DNA from: Epiperipatus broadwayi
Taxonomy: Eukaryota; Onychophora; Udeonychophora; Euonychophora; Peripatidae
Assembly (NCBI GenBank): GCA_028023455.1
Contig: JAQFVV010006709.1
Location: 1 to 64,000 of the forward strand
DNA length: 64,000 bases
Direction of reading: 5' to 3'
The notes below the pieces were generated by a model. The model was not told the origin of the DNA and did not search any database. It saw nothing but the letters and a program-made list of their open reading frames with translations. This document shows, piece after piece, positions 21,301-33,829 of the stretch. The position numbers were made by a program, and so were the translations under genes. Each line of letters starts with the position of its first letter. Within the stretch, counting starts at the first letter, position 1.

Positions 21301-21710
21301 TTGAAATTGAACTGAGAGAGTGCAAACCTCTCAAGCGCTTAGCCAATCAGATCGCAAATACTGAGACAGAGAATTTAACAAGAAAGGACTGGTTCCACTC
21401 TCTTCTTTACTTGTCTTTCTATATATCCACGCCAGTCCAAAGTACTTAGATCTGAAAGTGTGAATCTTAAATATCTTTACACTCACTGAGTTCTAATTAT
21501 AAACATACAGTGTGAAATCTTTCGATTTACTATGCAGTAGTTTTTTGATGTTAATAACTTGCAGCAATATATGGACTGGCTTGGATATATAGAAAGACAA
21601 GTAAAGAAGCGAGTGGAACCACTCTTTTCTTGTTAAATTCTCTGTCTCAGTATTTGCGATCTGATTGGCTAAGCGCTTGAGAGGTTTGCACTCTCTCAGT
21701 TCAATTTCAA
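21301..21710. mobile_element. Foldback element 2, 139-bp inverted arms
   Basis: Arms 21301-21439 and 21572-21710 are near-perfect reverse complements (outer end TTGAAATTGAACTGAGAGAG; inner end GCCAGTCCA). The 132-bp loop has GTGTGAATCTTAAATATC and GAAATCTTTCGATTTAC, which match, in opposite orientation, the loop of the element at 11597-12044. TACACTAAGATT occurs on both sides (21291 and 21742), preceded by GTAAAAAT on each, so the element is framed by direct repeats of about 25 bp with a small indel. No ORF. Confidence 0.85.
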
Positions 21711-22783
21711 TACCGTCTGTGCTTTGTAAAAATAAATATTATACACTAAGATTACAATTTCCATAATGTGTATACATATACACATATGAAAAACTTGAAT
21801 TAGAAAAACAGGTATAAATATATTTGTAGTACATATTGACTCCCAATTCTATATTACATACAAAACAAATGATTTGTTATCCTATGCTAAAAATTTGTTT
21901 TTAACAAAAGTGGAAACAGCAAAAAATATGACAGCAGATTAAAATGAAAAACATGTAGTTCAGACATCAGAATTTTAAATCCTGATTTATTTCACACACA
22001 AGTTTAATATTAAAGACTATAAAATTCACATTGTATATATCCAAAAAGTACAAAAAAAAAAAAATCTGCTTTTATGCTAAACATTCACTTTTCTCATAAA
22101 CTGGAACATTAAAAATAGAACAATTACTTTTTACATTGTTGAATCTTGATTAACAAAAGCATGTGGACAGTTTAATATTCATAGTGCATTTTTATAAAGA
22201 AATTAAACTTACCTTAAAAACAACATGTGATATCAAAAATTTGCTATTCTGCAGTAAATATCTTAAAATATCAGCATAAAAATTACCAGTACAGTGCTTT
22301 TAAATTAGACCAACAATATGCAAAACAGTAACAATGAGTAAATTTGTATCTATTTTCAGCCTCGTATACATTTAAAATGTTTTAATAGAAATAATGTTAA
22401 ATAGAAAATGAATTTTTTTTTTTTTTTCATTAAAAGACTATATGCAGATCTCCAAAGGCTTTTAGTTATAAATTACATTTTAAAATCTTTTTAGTAAAGT
22501 TGCCATACCTGAAGTTTCCACAATATATGACCGAAATTGGCTGAGATTCCAATATATAGAAAATTGTCATTTTTATCAAAAGGAAGTCATTTTGAATTCT
22601 GAAATATTTGCAAGTATCTTAACTGGAGAATTATAATTCTGTTACCAATTTGCTAGTGTTTGTAATAGGAATGTATAATGTCAAAATAAAAAAATTTCAT
22701 TATTTTTTTGTATATAAAATTAATATTTGCAATATGAACACTAGTTTTTTGCAGAAACTAAAAAAAAATGTGAAAGGTATTTT

Positions 22784-23051
22784 AAGCCAATAAACATCAC
22801 ATGACTACCTCTTATACTGATAACTGTTGTTAAAATAGGTAAAATTCACTATATATATATATATGTTGCCACACACAGCAAGCTAGAGTAATCAATGGAT
22901 GCCAGAAGGCTTGTGCATAAAATCCCCATCTAGTGCCTACTCATCCAATATCCCCAGACTAGTTTCTGGCTTATGGCCTTCGTCAGTGAGGAGTCTTGGA
23001 TCTGTTGCTGTGTGTAGCAATATATATAGTGAGTTTTGCCTGTTTTAACAA
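22784..23051 (-). mobile_element. Short palindromic-unit family, long-palindrome copy
   Basis: Read on the minus strand it starts with AGGCAAAACTCACTATATAT, forms a palindrome with arms at 22828-22880 and 23005-23051 (TTGCTGTGTGTAGCAA is the inner pair), and ends with a tail that includes GTCATGTGATGTTTATTGGC. The loop contains ATCAATGGATGCCAGAAGGC and CCATCTAGTGCCTACT, shared with the copy at 62650. Likely flanking duplication: AAAGGTATTTT (22773) and AAAGGTAATATTT (23050), differing by a 2-bp indel. An (AT)n run at 22849-22863 lies in the arm. Confidence 0.75.
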
Positions 23052-23063
23052 AGGTAATATTTG

Positions 23064-25089
23064 TTACAACTGCAATAATAGCAATTATACACATAGAATG
23101 TGTATTGTCAATTGGTTGCCATTTGATGTCAGTATAATTCTGAAAGCACTACCACCAAAAAATCACAAAATTTGTAGGGTGGAAATATACTAGAATGTAT
23201 GTAACTGGATCTTGAACCTTGTTCGATGTATCATCTGGTTGTGCTGAAATACATTAATAAGTATATATTTCACAATTATCTATTCCAGATTCTCTAGCTT
23301 AAAGTTTCAATTCTAAATAGCCATTTAACAATACAAAATTTACAATGTAAGTGTAAGAATAATACAAACCAATTTATTTTATTTGCATACTCCGTGGAGT
23401 AAATTTCACATATACAACATTTTTTTCTACAGTTTTTCAATTGGATTTTTTTCTTGATGTTTAGCTGAATTAATTTTCATGTTATACTTTTGCCAGTATA
23501 TGGCTAAAATACTTCCCTAAGATAAATTTTATCACAGTTAACAGACATATTCGGAAGATCATTTATTGGTCAGATTTATTTAGATATAAAAATTATGTCA
23601 AAATTGTGTCAGTGTTGAGTTTGAGGGTAAATCTCTAAGAGATTAAAATCGTTAATTAAGGGGAATAGAGAATAAGTCATTTTAAAAAGTAGCTGAAAAA
23701 ATGCTTGAGAGAATTGTTACAATTTTTTAGCATTTGGCAATAAAAATTGCATTGGATAAAACTTGAAAATTTATACTCTTTAACTTATTTCAAATTTAAA
23801 ATAAAGTCACTAAGCATTTATCTATAAATTATTTTTGAATGAAATACCCAAAGCTGTAAAATGTGAATTCTATAAATAAGTTATGATTATGTACATAAAA
23901 CTTAATAAAACAATCATTCATTGATGTTATATTAGCTTCTCATTAAATTTTTCAAGTTATATTATATGGTAACTTAGATATGATATGGATATGTATGGGC
24001 CATAAACTATTCATGGTCCAAATGTGGATGACACAAATTGAATAATTGCGTTAACTTATCTAAATGCAAAAAAGGACTGAGACATGGTAAAAATTATCAG
24101 AAATGATCTGGACTATGACTGGCATATTTTTTTCTTAAAGTAGCAAGAGATTCTTTGACTGGATTTTTTTTAGTTATAAATTGTTAATCATTACATATCA
24201 TTATTTTAAATTTAAAATTGAGCATAATTAACTTTATTGAAAATCGATTCTGTATTATATTTTTTGGGAAATATTAGATTCTATTTTCTCTAATATATTG
24301 TAAATAAAATTCATTATTTAGGACAACATGCAATTCAAATGACACATTCATTTTGTGATCCGTCATATACTGAATTTTTGTATTTAATGATAGCAAAACT
24401 ACATACAAATATTTCAATTTTTTCTTATAGTATTTCTAAAGAAATAGATCTTCATTTTCAATTGTATTTTTTAATCCAAATTTTCTTTCAAATGTTAGTA
24501 TGATTACTACATTAAGTATGATAGCTTGACATCATTTAGATTAGAATTATTTTCTAATTAGCTTCATTTAATTTAAAATATATTTTGAAAAAAATATAGC
24601 TATGCAGTCACCAGCAATACAATCAGTGCCACCTCATGGATAAGAGGCGCCATTGCGAAAAGTAAATCTTAATGGTCTACCATTTTATAAAATCAAATTT
24701 GTAAATCAAAAGAAACTCTCAATAATTTTACAAGAAAATCTTAAAAGTATGGCTTTAAAAAATATCTTGTTTTATTTATTTATTTCTATAAAAGAAATCC
24801 AGAGATTAAAACACATGCTATGATTAAAGAAATTAATGTTTAAAAAATAATTTTTGAGACAATAATTAAAAAATACCAACAAAAATATTTATTTAGTAAT
24901 GTTAGTGGAAATTTTTAATTTTTTCTTTCATAAGTTTTCATATTATGTTTTGGACAATTGTGAGAAATTGTTCGTAAAGGGTAAAAAATATCTGCAAATA
25001 AAATACTTTTTTTAAATCATTTATATTTTTAAATCATATTTTTTATCATATTTATAAAAAAAAAACCTTTTCATCATTATCACACACAC
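23064..25089. other. A+T-rich stretch, no supported gene
   Basis: Nothing recognised apart from a short GC-rich spot near 24625 (GTGCCACCTCATGG then AAGAGGCGCCATTG). Confidence 0.35.
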
Positions 25090-25319
25090 CTCAATGAAAA
25101 CACTGTTGTCACCACCTTTCCTTTTGCGACTAGCCTGATATATACTCAGTATTACTTTATGTACCTGCTTATTAAAAATATTGACAACAAGAATAATTCT
25201 TTGTAATACTTTACCTCCATGTTCTGTCCTGTATAATGATGAGGAAAAGAAGTCCAGCTTGTCTCCATTATTTTTTTTACGATACATTTTATGAAGGCTA
25301 TGAATATGAGGCACGGATC
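25090..25319 (-). CDS. Candidate host exon, product unknown
   Basis: On the minus strand a 230-bp stretch is open between a splice-acceptor-like TTTTCGAG (25327-25320) and a donor-like GAG-GTGTGTG (25090). The translation includes VPHIHSLHKMYRKKN, LDFFSSSLYRTEHGGKVLQR, VVNIFNKQVHKVILS and ASRKRKGGDNSVFIE: it has balanced, protein-like composition that contrasts with the Lys/Asn/Ile/Phe-rich random frames nearby. A TAA lies just upstream of the proposed acceptor in the same frame, so it only makes sense as an internal exon. I do not recognise the family. The polypyrimidine tract before the acceptor is weak. Confidence 0.3.
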
Positions 25320-25954
25320 CTCGAAAACGTTAAGCCGATAAACTTTATTATTCTTCTCTACTAACAATTATAAATGAGTGTTTTTTGTTACATAATATTT
25401 GAGAAGTAAAACTATATTTAAAGTACAATAGTTGTAAAAGCTGATGTAATTTTTACACTTCTTTCACAATATTTAGATAACTAATCAGCATATAAATAAA
25501 TTAAAAAGATTTTTCTTTGTTTAAAATCACAATCAAAATCTCTCTTGAATAAAATCACGTTTTCTTTTAACAAATTTATGTCCCTTCAATAATAAACTAC
25601 TTACACTATTATTTAATTTTTATGTACATGTTATTCTAATAATTATAATTTATTATTTATAATCAGATATTTTAAATTCTTATATTGTTTGATATAATTT
25701 ACATTTCAACCAAAGTATGTCAATTTTAAATAACATGGCTGAATTAACATTTTCTTCTGTTAGCACTAATTTGGAAAAAATAGTTTACTTTAAAAATCCA
25801 TTAATTACTTTTAATCTAGAATCTTTCACATGTAACTTGTTTAAGTTTTCTATTAACAAAAATGCCTTCTCTTATTTTCATTCAATAATAAAATATATAC
25901 ATTATCATTTTACTATTACAATGCTTATTAATACGTAAGCTGCATTATATATAA
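25320..25954. other. No supported feature
   Basis: A+T-rich; a 73-codon plus-strand frame at 25717-25938 has no family features. Confidence 0.35.
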
Positions 25955-28927
25955 CATCATCATCATCATCATTATCAACCATTATCAATCCACTGCAGGA
26001 TGAAGGTCTCTCCAAGTTTAATCCATCTCCGATCTTTAGCTTCTCTTCTCCACATCACCCCTACACATTTTCTTATTTCATCCATCCATCTTACATGTGG
26101 TCTCCTTCTGGGTCTTTTACAATCTCTTGGAATCCAGTTTAAAATTTCAATTGTCCATCTATTATCATCTCTTCTAGCAATATGTCCAGCCCAACTCCAC
26201 TTCAATCTTTTAATTTTTTCAATGAGGTCAGTAACACCTGTTTGTTCTCTTACCCATACATTGCGTTTTCGATCTCTTCTTGTTACTCCCAACATACATC
26301 TCTCCATACTTCTTTGAGTGGTCTGAAGTCTCTGTATTGATCTTCTATTAAGTGTCCAAGTCTCAGATCCATAAGTAAGAACTGGTAAAACACATTTGTT
26401 AAAAACCTTTCTTTTCAAACACATAGGCATATTTCCTTTTAATATCAAGTTATTTCTACCAAAAGCACTCCAACCAAGTTTAATTCTATGATTAATTTCC
26501 TCTATTATGTTTCCATCTGTATTAATAATCTGACCAATGTATTTGTAACTCTTAACTTCTTCTAATTCATCATAATCAATCTTTATTTTCATATTTTGAG
26601 CAAATCGATTAAACATTACTTTAGTCTTTTTAACATTTATCTTTAGTCCTACTTTCATCTGATAACTCCTGCAACATTTCCTGCAGCTCGGAAGCATTAT
26701 TTGCAAAAACAACTACATCATCTGCGAAATCTAAATGACTTAAATAATCTCCATTTACTTTCACTCCTTTAGTTTCCCATTTTAATCCACAAAATACTTC
26801 TTGCAGCACTGCTGTAAAAAGTTTTGGAGATATGGAGTCACCTTGTCTTACACCTTTCTCAATGTTGACTTTCCCAGTATCATTATGTAATCTAATTGAT
26901 GCTGTTGCATTTTTATAAATATTCTTTAAAATATGACAATATCCTGGATCTATACCTTGATGATCCAATGCTTTAATCACTGAAGAAATGTTTATAGAAT
27001 CAAATGCCTTTTCATAATCTACAAATCCAAAACATAATGACAACTCATATTCATTTGTCCTTTCTATAACTTCTCTCAATACTTGAATATGATCTACTGT
27101 ACTAAAACCACTTTTAAATCCAGCTTGTTCTCTTGGTTGATGAAAATCCAAGGTTCTCTGTAGATGAGTTGTAATTATCTTGGTAAAAATTTTATATAAA
27201 ACTGATAAAAGGCTGATAGGTCTATAATTTCTAATATCTTCTTTATCACCTTTTTTAAATATTAATATTATTACTGCATTCTTCCAATCACTATAATTTC
27301 TAATATCTTCTTTATCACCTTTTTTAAATATTAATATTATTACTGCATTCTTCCAATCATCCGGTACATCTTTATCATTTAGACATTTGGTATATAACTT
27401 TGCTAATATTTTTTCTGTTTCTTCACCTGCTTCTTTTAATATATCAATTATAATTCCATCATTACCTGGAGCCTTTCCTTTTTTCATACATTTAATTGCA
27501 TTTCTCACTTCTTCATTTAAAATTCTGGGCAATTCGGAAGATGTAATAGATATAGGAGGTACTTGTTCTTTATTACTATATAATTCTTGATAAAAATCTT
27601 CTACCAATTTCATAATGTCATCCCTCTTTTTAGTAATAATTCCATCTTTTTTCCTTATTGCAGATATAAATTTCCTACCAATACCAAAATGTTGCTTTAC
27701 ATTCTTAAGACTTTTATTTTCTTCTACAGCTTTTCTTGCTAGTTCACAGTTATACTTTCTTATATCATTTTCAACTCTTTTCCGCATCATTTTACAAAAT
27801 TCGAGATATTCAATTCTTTTTAATGCATCATTCTTGCATATCTTCATATTCCTTCTTTTCTTCATAAGTTCTCTAGTCTCAGTAGAAATTTTATTAGTCA
27901 ATTGCTGCTTTTTTCTACCAACTATCTTTGTTGCTGTTTTTAAAAGTGTATCAGTTATTTTCATATTAATTTCATTCAAATCTGAATCATGTTCAAAATC
28001 TATTAATACTTGAAACCGATTTGTAAGTGCTAATTTAAATTCATTAGAATGTTTCTGAAGATTAGGAATATCAACTGTAAATATAGTTTTTCTTAATAAT
28101 TTTTGTCTCTCTAGTTTTACATTAACATGTATCTTACCCCTTACTAATCGATGATCACTTCCTGTGTTAAATTTATTAAGAACATTACAATCTTGAAATA
28201 TGTATTTCCTGTTAGTCAAAATATAATCCAATTCTGCTGTACCTTCATTTGGATGCTTCCATGTCCATTTCCTTTTAACATTTTTCTCAAAAAAAGAATT
28301 CATAATATAAAGTTTTTCCTTCTCTGCAAACTCCACAAGTCTATGTCCTCTCTCATTTCTATTACCATAACCAAAATTACCTACAACACTTTCATCTTTC
28401 ATTTGTTTACCAATTCTAGCATTAAAATCTCCCATAACAATTTTAAAATGTTGTTTACTCTGATCAAAAGCCTTTTGTACATCCATATAAAAATCTTCTA
28501 CTACTTCATCACTGTGAGAACTTGTTGGGGCATAAACCTGAATTATCTGCATTTGATATCTGCTATTAAGTTGTATAACTAATCTTGCCACTCTGTCTGA
28601 TACACGATCAATCTCCACAATATTGTTCTTCCACTTTTTATTTATAATGAATCCTACTCCACTTGTATTTCCAATATTTGTGCCTTTATAATAGAGCATA
28701 TGTCCACTTTTTAAATCAATTGTCTCTTCACCTTTTCTTCTAATGAAAGTCCAATAATATCCCATTTAATATAAGAGAGTTCTTCTTCTAATTCTTGCAA
28801 TCTTCCTTCACTTGAAAGTGATCTGCAGTTGTAAGTACCTAAATAAAAAGTTGTCATCAAATGGCAGCCTGGGTCCGCCTCCAGGATATTCTTAGCACCC
28901 TCCGCCTTCGGCCACCACAGCCAGGGT
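25955..28927 (-). mobile_element. Near-full-length RTE-type LINE
   Basis: About 3.0 kb on the minus strand. The 5' end (28927-28860) is GC-rich untranslated sequence; the 3' end (25973-25955) is a (ATG)n microsatellite tail, which is usual for RTE-clade elements in place of poly-A. One long ORF fills the space between. Shortened copies of its 3' part occur at 30088-30240 and 58570-58860, all in this orientation. Confidence 0.9.
25975..28857 (-). pseudogene. RTE-type endonuclease / reverse transcriptase
   Basis: Starts at ATG 28857 (MTTFYLGTYNCRSL), the usual beginning of the apurinic-type endonuclease. A frameshift near 28740 leads into the long frame ending at 26630. Endonuclease motifs: QVYAPTSSHSDE, MGDFNARIG and SDHRLV. 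Reverse transcriptase motifs: NYRPISLLSVLYKIF, AGFKSGFSTVDHI, VDYEKAFDS, GVRQGDSISPKLF and the catalytic LDFADDVVVFA. A second frameshift near 26655 leads to the C-terminal part (YGSETWTLN, GHIARR.D, RPHVRWMDEI and GETFILQW). A 69-bp in-frame tandem duplication at 27230-27368 inserts 23 residues just before the NYRPISLL block. With only two frameshifts this is one of the youngest elements here, but it is not functional as it stands. Confidence 0.9.
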
Positions 28928-30087
28928 TTATTTATTGGAAGGAATTTTATAGTTTCATACTTAGATTATTTATTTGATACATTTTTATAAGTGATTAAAA
29001 TGTTGTGCACTTCCTTATGTTTATTCACAAGTTATGTTGCATAACTACAAAAAATCATACTCTTGATATGTTCCATCAAAAGTATTTTTAGACATTTTGT
29101 CTACAGTGCAATTATGTAGGGATTTTAGAGATTGCATTAAATTATATCATAAAATTTGTTAAGAATTAAATATTTTGGCATGCAATATCTTTTTAAAACT
29201 ATTTTTTACTTATTCTGTATTCCTTAGATAGTGTAGATTACAGATCATTTATGAGTTTTTAGGTAGAGAACAAACCTGAGTCCACATCCATGGAAAAGCT
29301 GATTACTAAAATGTGTAAAAAAGATAATATTATTAAAAATAAGAAAAGCTATTTAGCAAGTCATGTAGAGTTAATATAACGTAATAAAAAAGATAATTAA
29401 AATATTTTGCATGTCTGAAGTGGGGTCAATCATACAATTCCATGTCTCAAGAGTCTATCATTTCTCCTAATTGAATAAAACATGAGCTCTACAAAACATT
29501 CTTTGTAAAAATAATTTCATCACACAGAATTACTGTAATTATGAGATATTTTTTAAATAATTTTTATTTTTAAATAAATTGTTACTAGTAATGTGCTAAT
29601 TTTAAATAAATTGGGATATTTAAAAAAAGGTGATTGAAAAATCTAAACATTTTCAATTCCATTTAAATTTTAACAATTATAGTAACAAAAAAGTGTCAGT
29701 CTGTTTGCAATTGTCACAGTTTAAGTAAAAGTGCTTCTCTTATACATAAATGAAAATTTCAGAATATGTTTCTAACAATAATGTGATTTGGAAATCTAAA
29801 CATTTACATATGTTTTATTAATTAATGTGATAAAACAGTATCAGCCTGTTTGATAACAGTATATATGTAGTACATTTGGAATGCAACCCTCAAAATTCAA
29901 GGTTCAGGCAATTGTCACAATAAAGCTAAGGAAAGAAGTATTCCTTTTATATTTAATTAAAATATATTTACAACTTATTTCTAACAATGAAATGATTTCA
30001 ATGTAAAAATTTTCATTTACATATAAATTTTATTTATTATCTTGGCACCCTTATGATGAACACTTATTTATGCAAGATTAAAGTAAA
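28928..30087. other. No supported feature
   Basis: A+T-rich, with no motif or repeat recognised. Confidence 0.35.
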
Positions 30088-30240
30088 TCATCATCAACCA
30101 TTATCAATCCACAGCAAGATGGTCTATCCAAGTTCAGTCCATCTCCAATCTTTAGTTTCTCTTCTCCACATCACCCCTGCACACTTTCTTATTTCATCCA
30201 TCCATCTCATGTGGTATCTTTCTGGGTCTTTTACATAACT
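30088..30240 (-). mobile_element. Short 3' fragment of the RTE-type LINE
   Basis: Matches about 25975-26120 of the LINE with moderate divergence: CATTATCAATCCAC, then CCATCTCCAATCTTTAG and CACATCACCCCTGCACA are the closest blocks. It starts at the LINE's 3' end and stops after 150 bp, a typical 5'-truncated insertion. Confidence 0.85.
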
Positions 30241-30702
30241 CTACTCACCCCAGCTGTATATATGTTTATCTGTGATTTTCTGCCTTTAGATATTCAATAT
30301 ATATATATATAATTACTTCTTCAGCAAGCTGGGGTTCCCTGGGCAAGCTGGAAGATTTTTCTTGATAAGTTTGGTTTTAGTGATTGTCGTCATCAGGAAA
30401 AAGTATAATCCATGTAAAATGTTGGTCTCTTTCTGTCTAGGATTATTCCAGGCAAGCAGATGTCTTGGTTTGATAGATTTCAGGCAAGCAACTGTCCTCT
30501 TCATGTTTACGGCTATGAATTTCAGCACAAAGAAGTGGGTCATTTTCTCCATGTAAATTCAAACTCCTGCGAAGAAAAATAGTAGCAGTTCCTTAATCTA
30601 CTGTCCTGCCTTCAGTTACATCAGTTCCTGATAGCTATTCTGCCAACTCTATGGTCAGCTAAAACCAACTGCTGCAAACTTCAAGTAGCTGCAACAAAAT
30701 AT

Positions 30703-30764
30703 TATAACCAACTTTGCAGCTGACCAGTTAAAATATAACCAACTTTGCAGCTGACCAGTTCTTA
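30703..30764. repeat. 31-bp tandem duplication
   Basis: TATAACCAACTTTGCAGCTG and the following GACCAGTT occur at 30703 and again at 30734. The stretch 30600-30800 also has several related AACTGC/GCAGCTGA words. Confidence 0.75.
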
Positions 30765-32700
30765 CAAAATTACTATCCAGACTGCAGCTGATATTTTTAT
30801 CAGATCTTTTATAAACTCATCAGGTGATAAGAACACCTTGATTGAAAACAGTTTTATTTTTATCACTCTAATCCCTTGGAATCTATATATGTTTTTACTT
30901 AGGGAATTTCTAATAGATAGAAATTTTGTTTAATTAATTAAAAAATTTCAAAAATAAGTGTTTTTAAATTTCAAAATAATAATAATGATAACAATAATAA
31001 TACAATATTTATATTTATTAAGACCTTTTTAAAATATTAATTTCATAATGAAATTTTATTTTAAACCCAGTTATTTAACCCTTTACTTATTCAGATTTGC
31101 TCATATATAAATATTTGAGTTGTAGGAATAAGAGGGATTCTTTTTATTCCTGCATAAATTCTATATCTTGTATTTGTCAGAGGGTATTCATTTACTATTT
31201 AACACTCACAAAGCGTTTGCACAATTGGCTTGAAAGGCCAATATTCGAATGTAATTATTATTTTATTTTAGAAAATATAGAAAAATATTTACAAAAATTT
31301 ATTCTTTGTTTATTTCTAGTTTTTCTTTATTTTATATATATATTCACATACACTATATTAGTGTGTGTTATGTATCCCAATTGTTTGTGGATGTGTGAGA
31401 TTTTTTTATTAGTAAGAGGGAGTTATATAGTAAAGATGGATTGCACTTATCAAAACAAGGAAGTGACACGGAATTGAAGTATTAAATATTTTTATTTATA
31501 AAAAATATAGTTCAGGAAACTTATAAAAGAGAGTGAGGTTTTGAATTGCAGTGTTATCAGAAAGAAGAAGAATGGACAGGGGTGTAAGAAATAAACAAAG
31601 AGTAGACCATGCAAAATTGGAAGGCCAAACAAAGTAGTGGAAATAGTCAAGGCTTTTCACAGGAAGAAAAAATGAACAAGATAGAGTACTTCCACAGCAG
31701 TGGTTATTTGGTGGGTTGTGTAGGGAGATCAATCAGTGCTTCATTGTCATTGTTGCAAGTAGAAAAGTAGCTTTTCTTATGCATATGATAAAAACAAAAT
31801 GTTGCTAATGGAAGTACAAAATGTTCTGACTGTTGGAAGGGCTATAAAAGTGATGAATTAAGAAATACAGGATTTAAACATTTCCAAGTGAATCATTACT
31901 ATAATTTTGTGAATCAAACTACCAGCATGTATATGTAAAACAGAGATTGTGGGGTCTGGCAAAATGGTAAAACAAAAAATAATGCGAAACCCCGCAATAA
32001 TACCTGAACTACATAGGTGAATTTATGTGGCATCAATTATATCAGGACAGAGGCCTTTGTGGGTACTTAAAATGCCATTAGAGATTTCACTGGCCAACAT
32101 AAACCATTCTCAAATACTTTTATTTGGAATGAATGAATAACAGATTTCGTTTCCAGACTTTTTTTATATTTATGTTCATTACTTATTAATGTTACTTTAA
32201 AGAAAGAAAATTTTGTGGCAAAATTTTTTTATAATAATTCCACCTTATTTGTTTATCACATTTTTTTTCTATTTACCTTAAATATTTAATATAAAATACA
32301 CTAATCAGACTGATTAATAATCTAGTATCACTATTGGATTTTCAATTGCTATCCTTGATCTAGTGACTATAAAGTTTGCTTTTCAAGGAGACCTTCCATT
32401 TTGATCTTTGAAACAAAGTTAGCTAATCAAAAAAATAATAATTCCTTCTACTATATTTATAATTTACCTAAATATTTTTAATCCAGTTTCGTATTGAATA
32501 TAAATTAAAATAAACGGATATAGAAATTGATCAATCAGAAAGAAAAATGCAAGTAAATAAAACATATATATAATGAATAGGAATAGTATATTATTTAATA
32601 TGAAAAATAATATATGTCAATGATGGCATAGTCATACTTATAATCATGATGTATGATCATCATGATTCAGAAAATGTTTCGTCATGAATTTCTAAGAATG
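30765..32700. other. No supported gene
   Basis: A 126-codon frame at 31097-31477 (+) is rich in Tyr, Ile, Phe and Cys, as chance frames are in this DNA, and has no motif. Nothing else recognised. Confidence 0.35.
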
Positions 32701-32729
32701 TTGTATGTTTGACTAATCTGAATTCAATA

Positions 32730-33820
32730 GCACTATGGAATGTTCAGAGTTAAACTTGCAGGCATCATCAGATAAGTTGTCTAATTTTGATGGATGAGAG
32801 ATTTAGTTTCCGTTGACTGAAAAAGTATTTGGACTTCTGGGGTGCATATCACCCTAAAATATCCTTTTAGCCAGACATTCTAGATATTGCTTCTAAATCT
32901 ATTTCTCAAACTTACTTCAGTGCTTAATCTTTTTTTTTTAAGTTTTCATATCAAATAGATTTTTTCACTCAACTGTTGTGAAAATTCTCATAAATACATA
33001 CCATTCTTAAAAAGAAACCACATCAAGTCACTTCCTTTTAATTATTATTATTAATATCTCATTTTCACAGTTATAGAAAAAAGCCATTTTAGGTGGTAGA
33101 ACAATATGATTTCCAAAACAACTCAGCTATCGATCATATTTTTATTTATGGAGCCTTTAAAAAAAATTAGGTTCATGGTGATCTTTGTTTCTCATTTATG
33201 GAACTCATCCAGAAATTTTGACTTCAGTAGTTGTTTTAAATATTTCCACGATTTTTTATTTAGTCTGTTATAAATTATGTTTTAGCATATAGTTTACCCA
33301 TCAAAATTATTAAACGAGTATCTTAGTTTTTTTTTTTAAATTAATCTCTTCACATTAAAATGGTTAGATTATCCAATATCTATTCTTTAATTATTGGTAT
33401 TATGTCAATTTTTTTTTGTCTTTATCATTTATATGAATGTTCATTTTACTGATATTGCAAAAGCACTTTCTAATTTTGCTGTAATGCAGTCAAACTTTCT
33501 TTTAAGCACCACATAACATTATCAATTTTAATTTTTGATTTAGTTGCATTATTGGACATTTCTTTTTCCAGGAATCTTTCTTAGTATGATTATAAATCTC
33601 TTCTATTGTCAAAACGGTTTTCCAGATTTTTTTAAAAAGATATTAAAAATCTCTAATTCAATCTTCATTTGAATATTATTCTAAAATCCAAGTTAGATGC
33701 TTTGACTAATCAAAAATTTATCATTTATTTTTTCGTGTTCAACTTTTTTTTTCAAAATTCAGCATTTGAACGTTGACATTTCGGTATGCTGGAAAGTAGA
33801 CTTCTTCTGAACTTTGCTTG
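32730..33820 (-). other. Possible very old PLE with hammerhead-like ends
   Basis: On the minus strand CAGAAGAAGTC...ACCGAAATGTCAACG (33815-33770) and TATCTGATGATGCCTGCAAG followed by CTCTGAAC (32790-32740) resemble the CUGANGA and GAAA parts of PLE hammerhead ribozymes. Each lacks a convincing stem II. The sequence between them is A+T-rich with no clear RT or GIY-YIG motif. A weak call. Confidence 0.2.
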
Positions 33821-33829
33821 CTAATAACT

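Noticed and set aside
27387-28582. Plus-strand frames of 67-143 codons within the RTE-type LINE
   Set aside because: Antisense of the LINE ORF; no own motif.
30313-30556. Overlapping frames on both strands at about 30.4 kb
   Set aside because: Mutually antisense, no recognisable family, no initiation or splice context.
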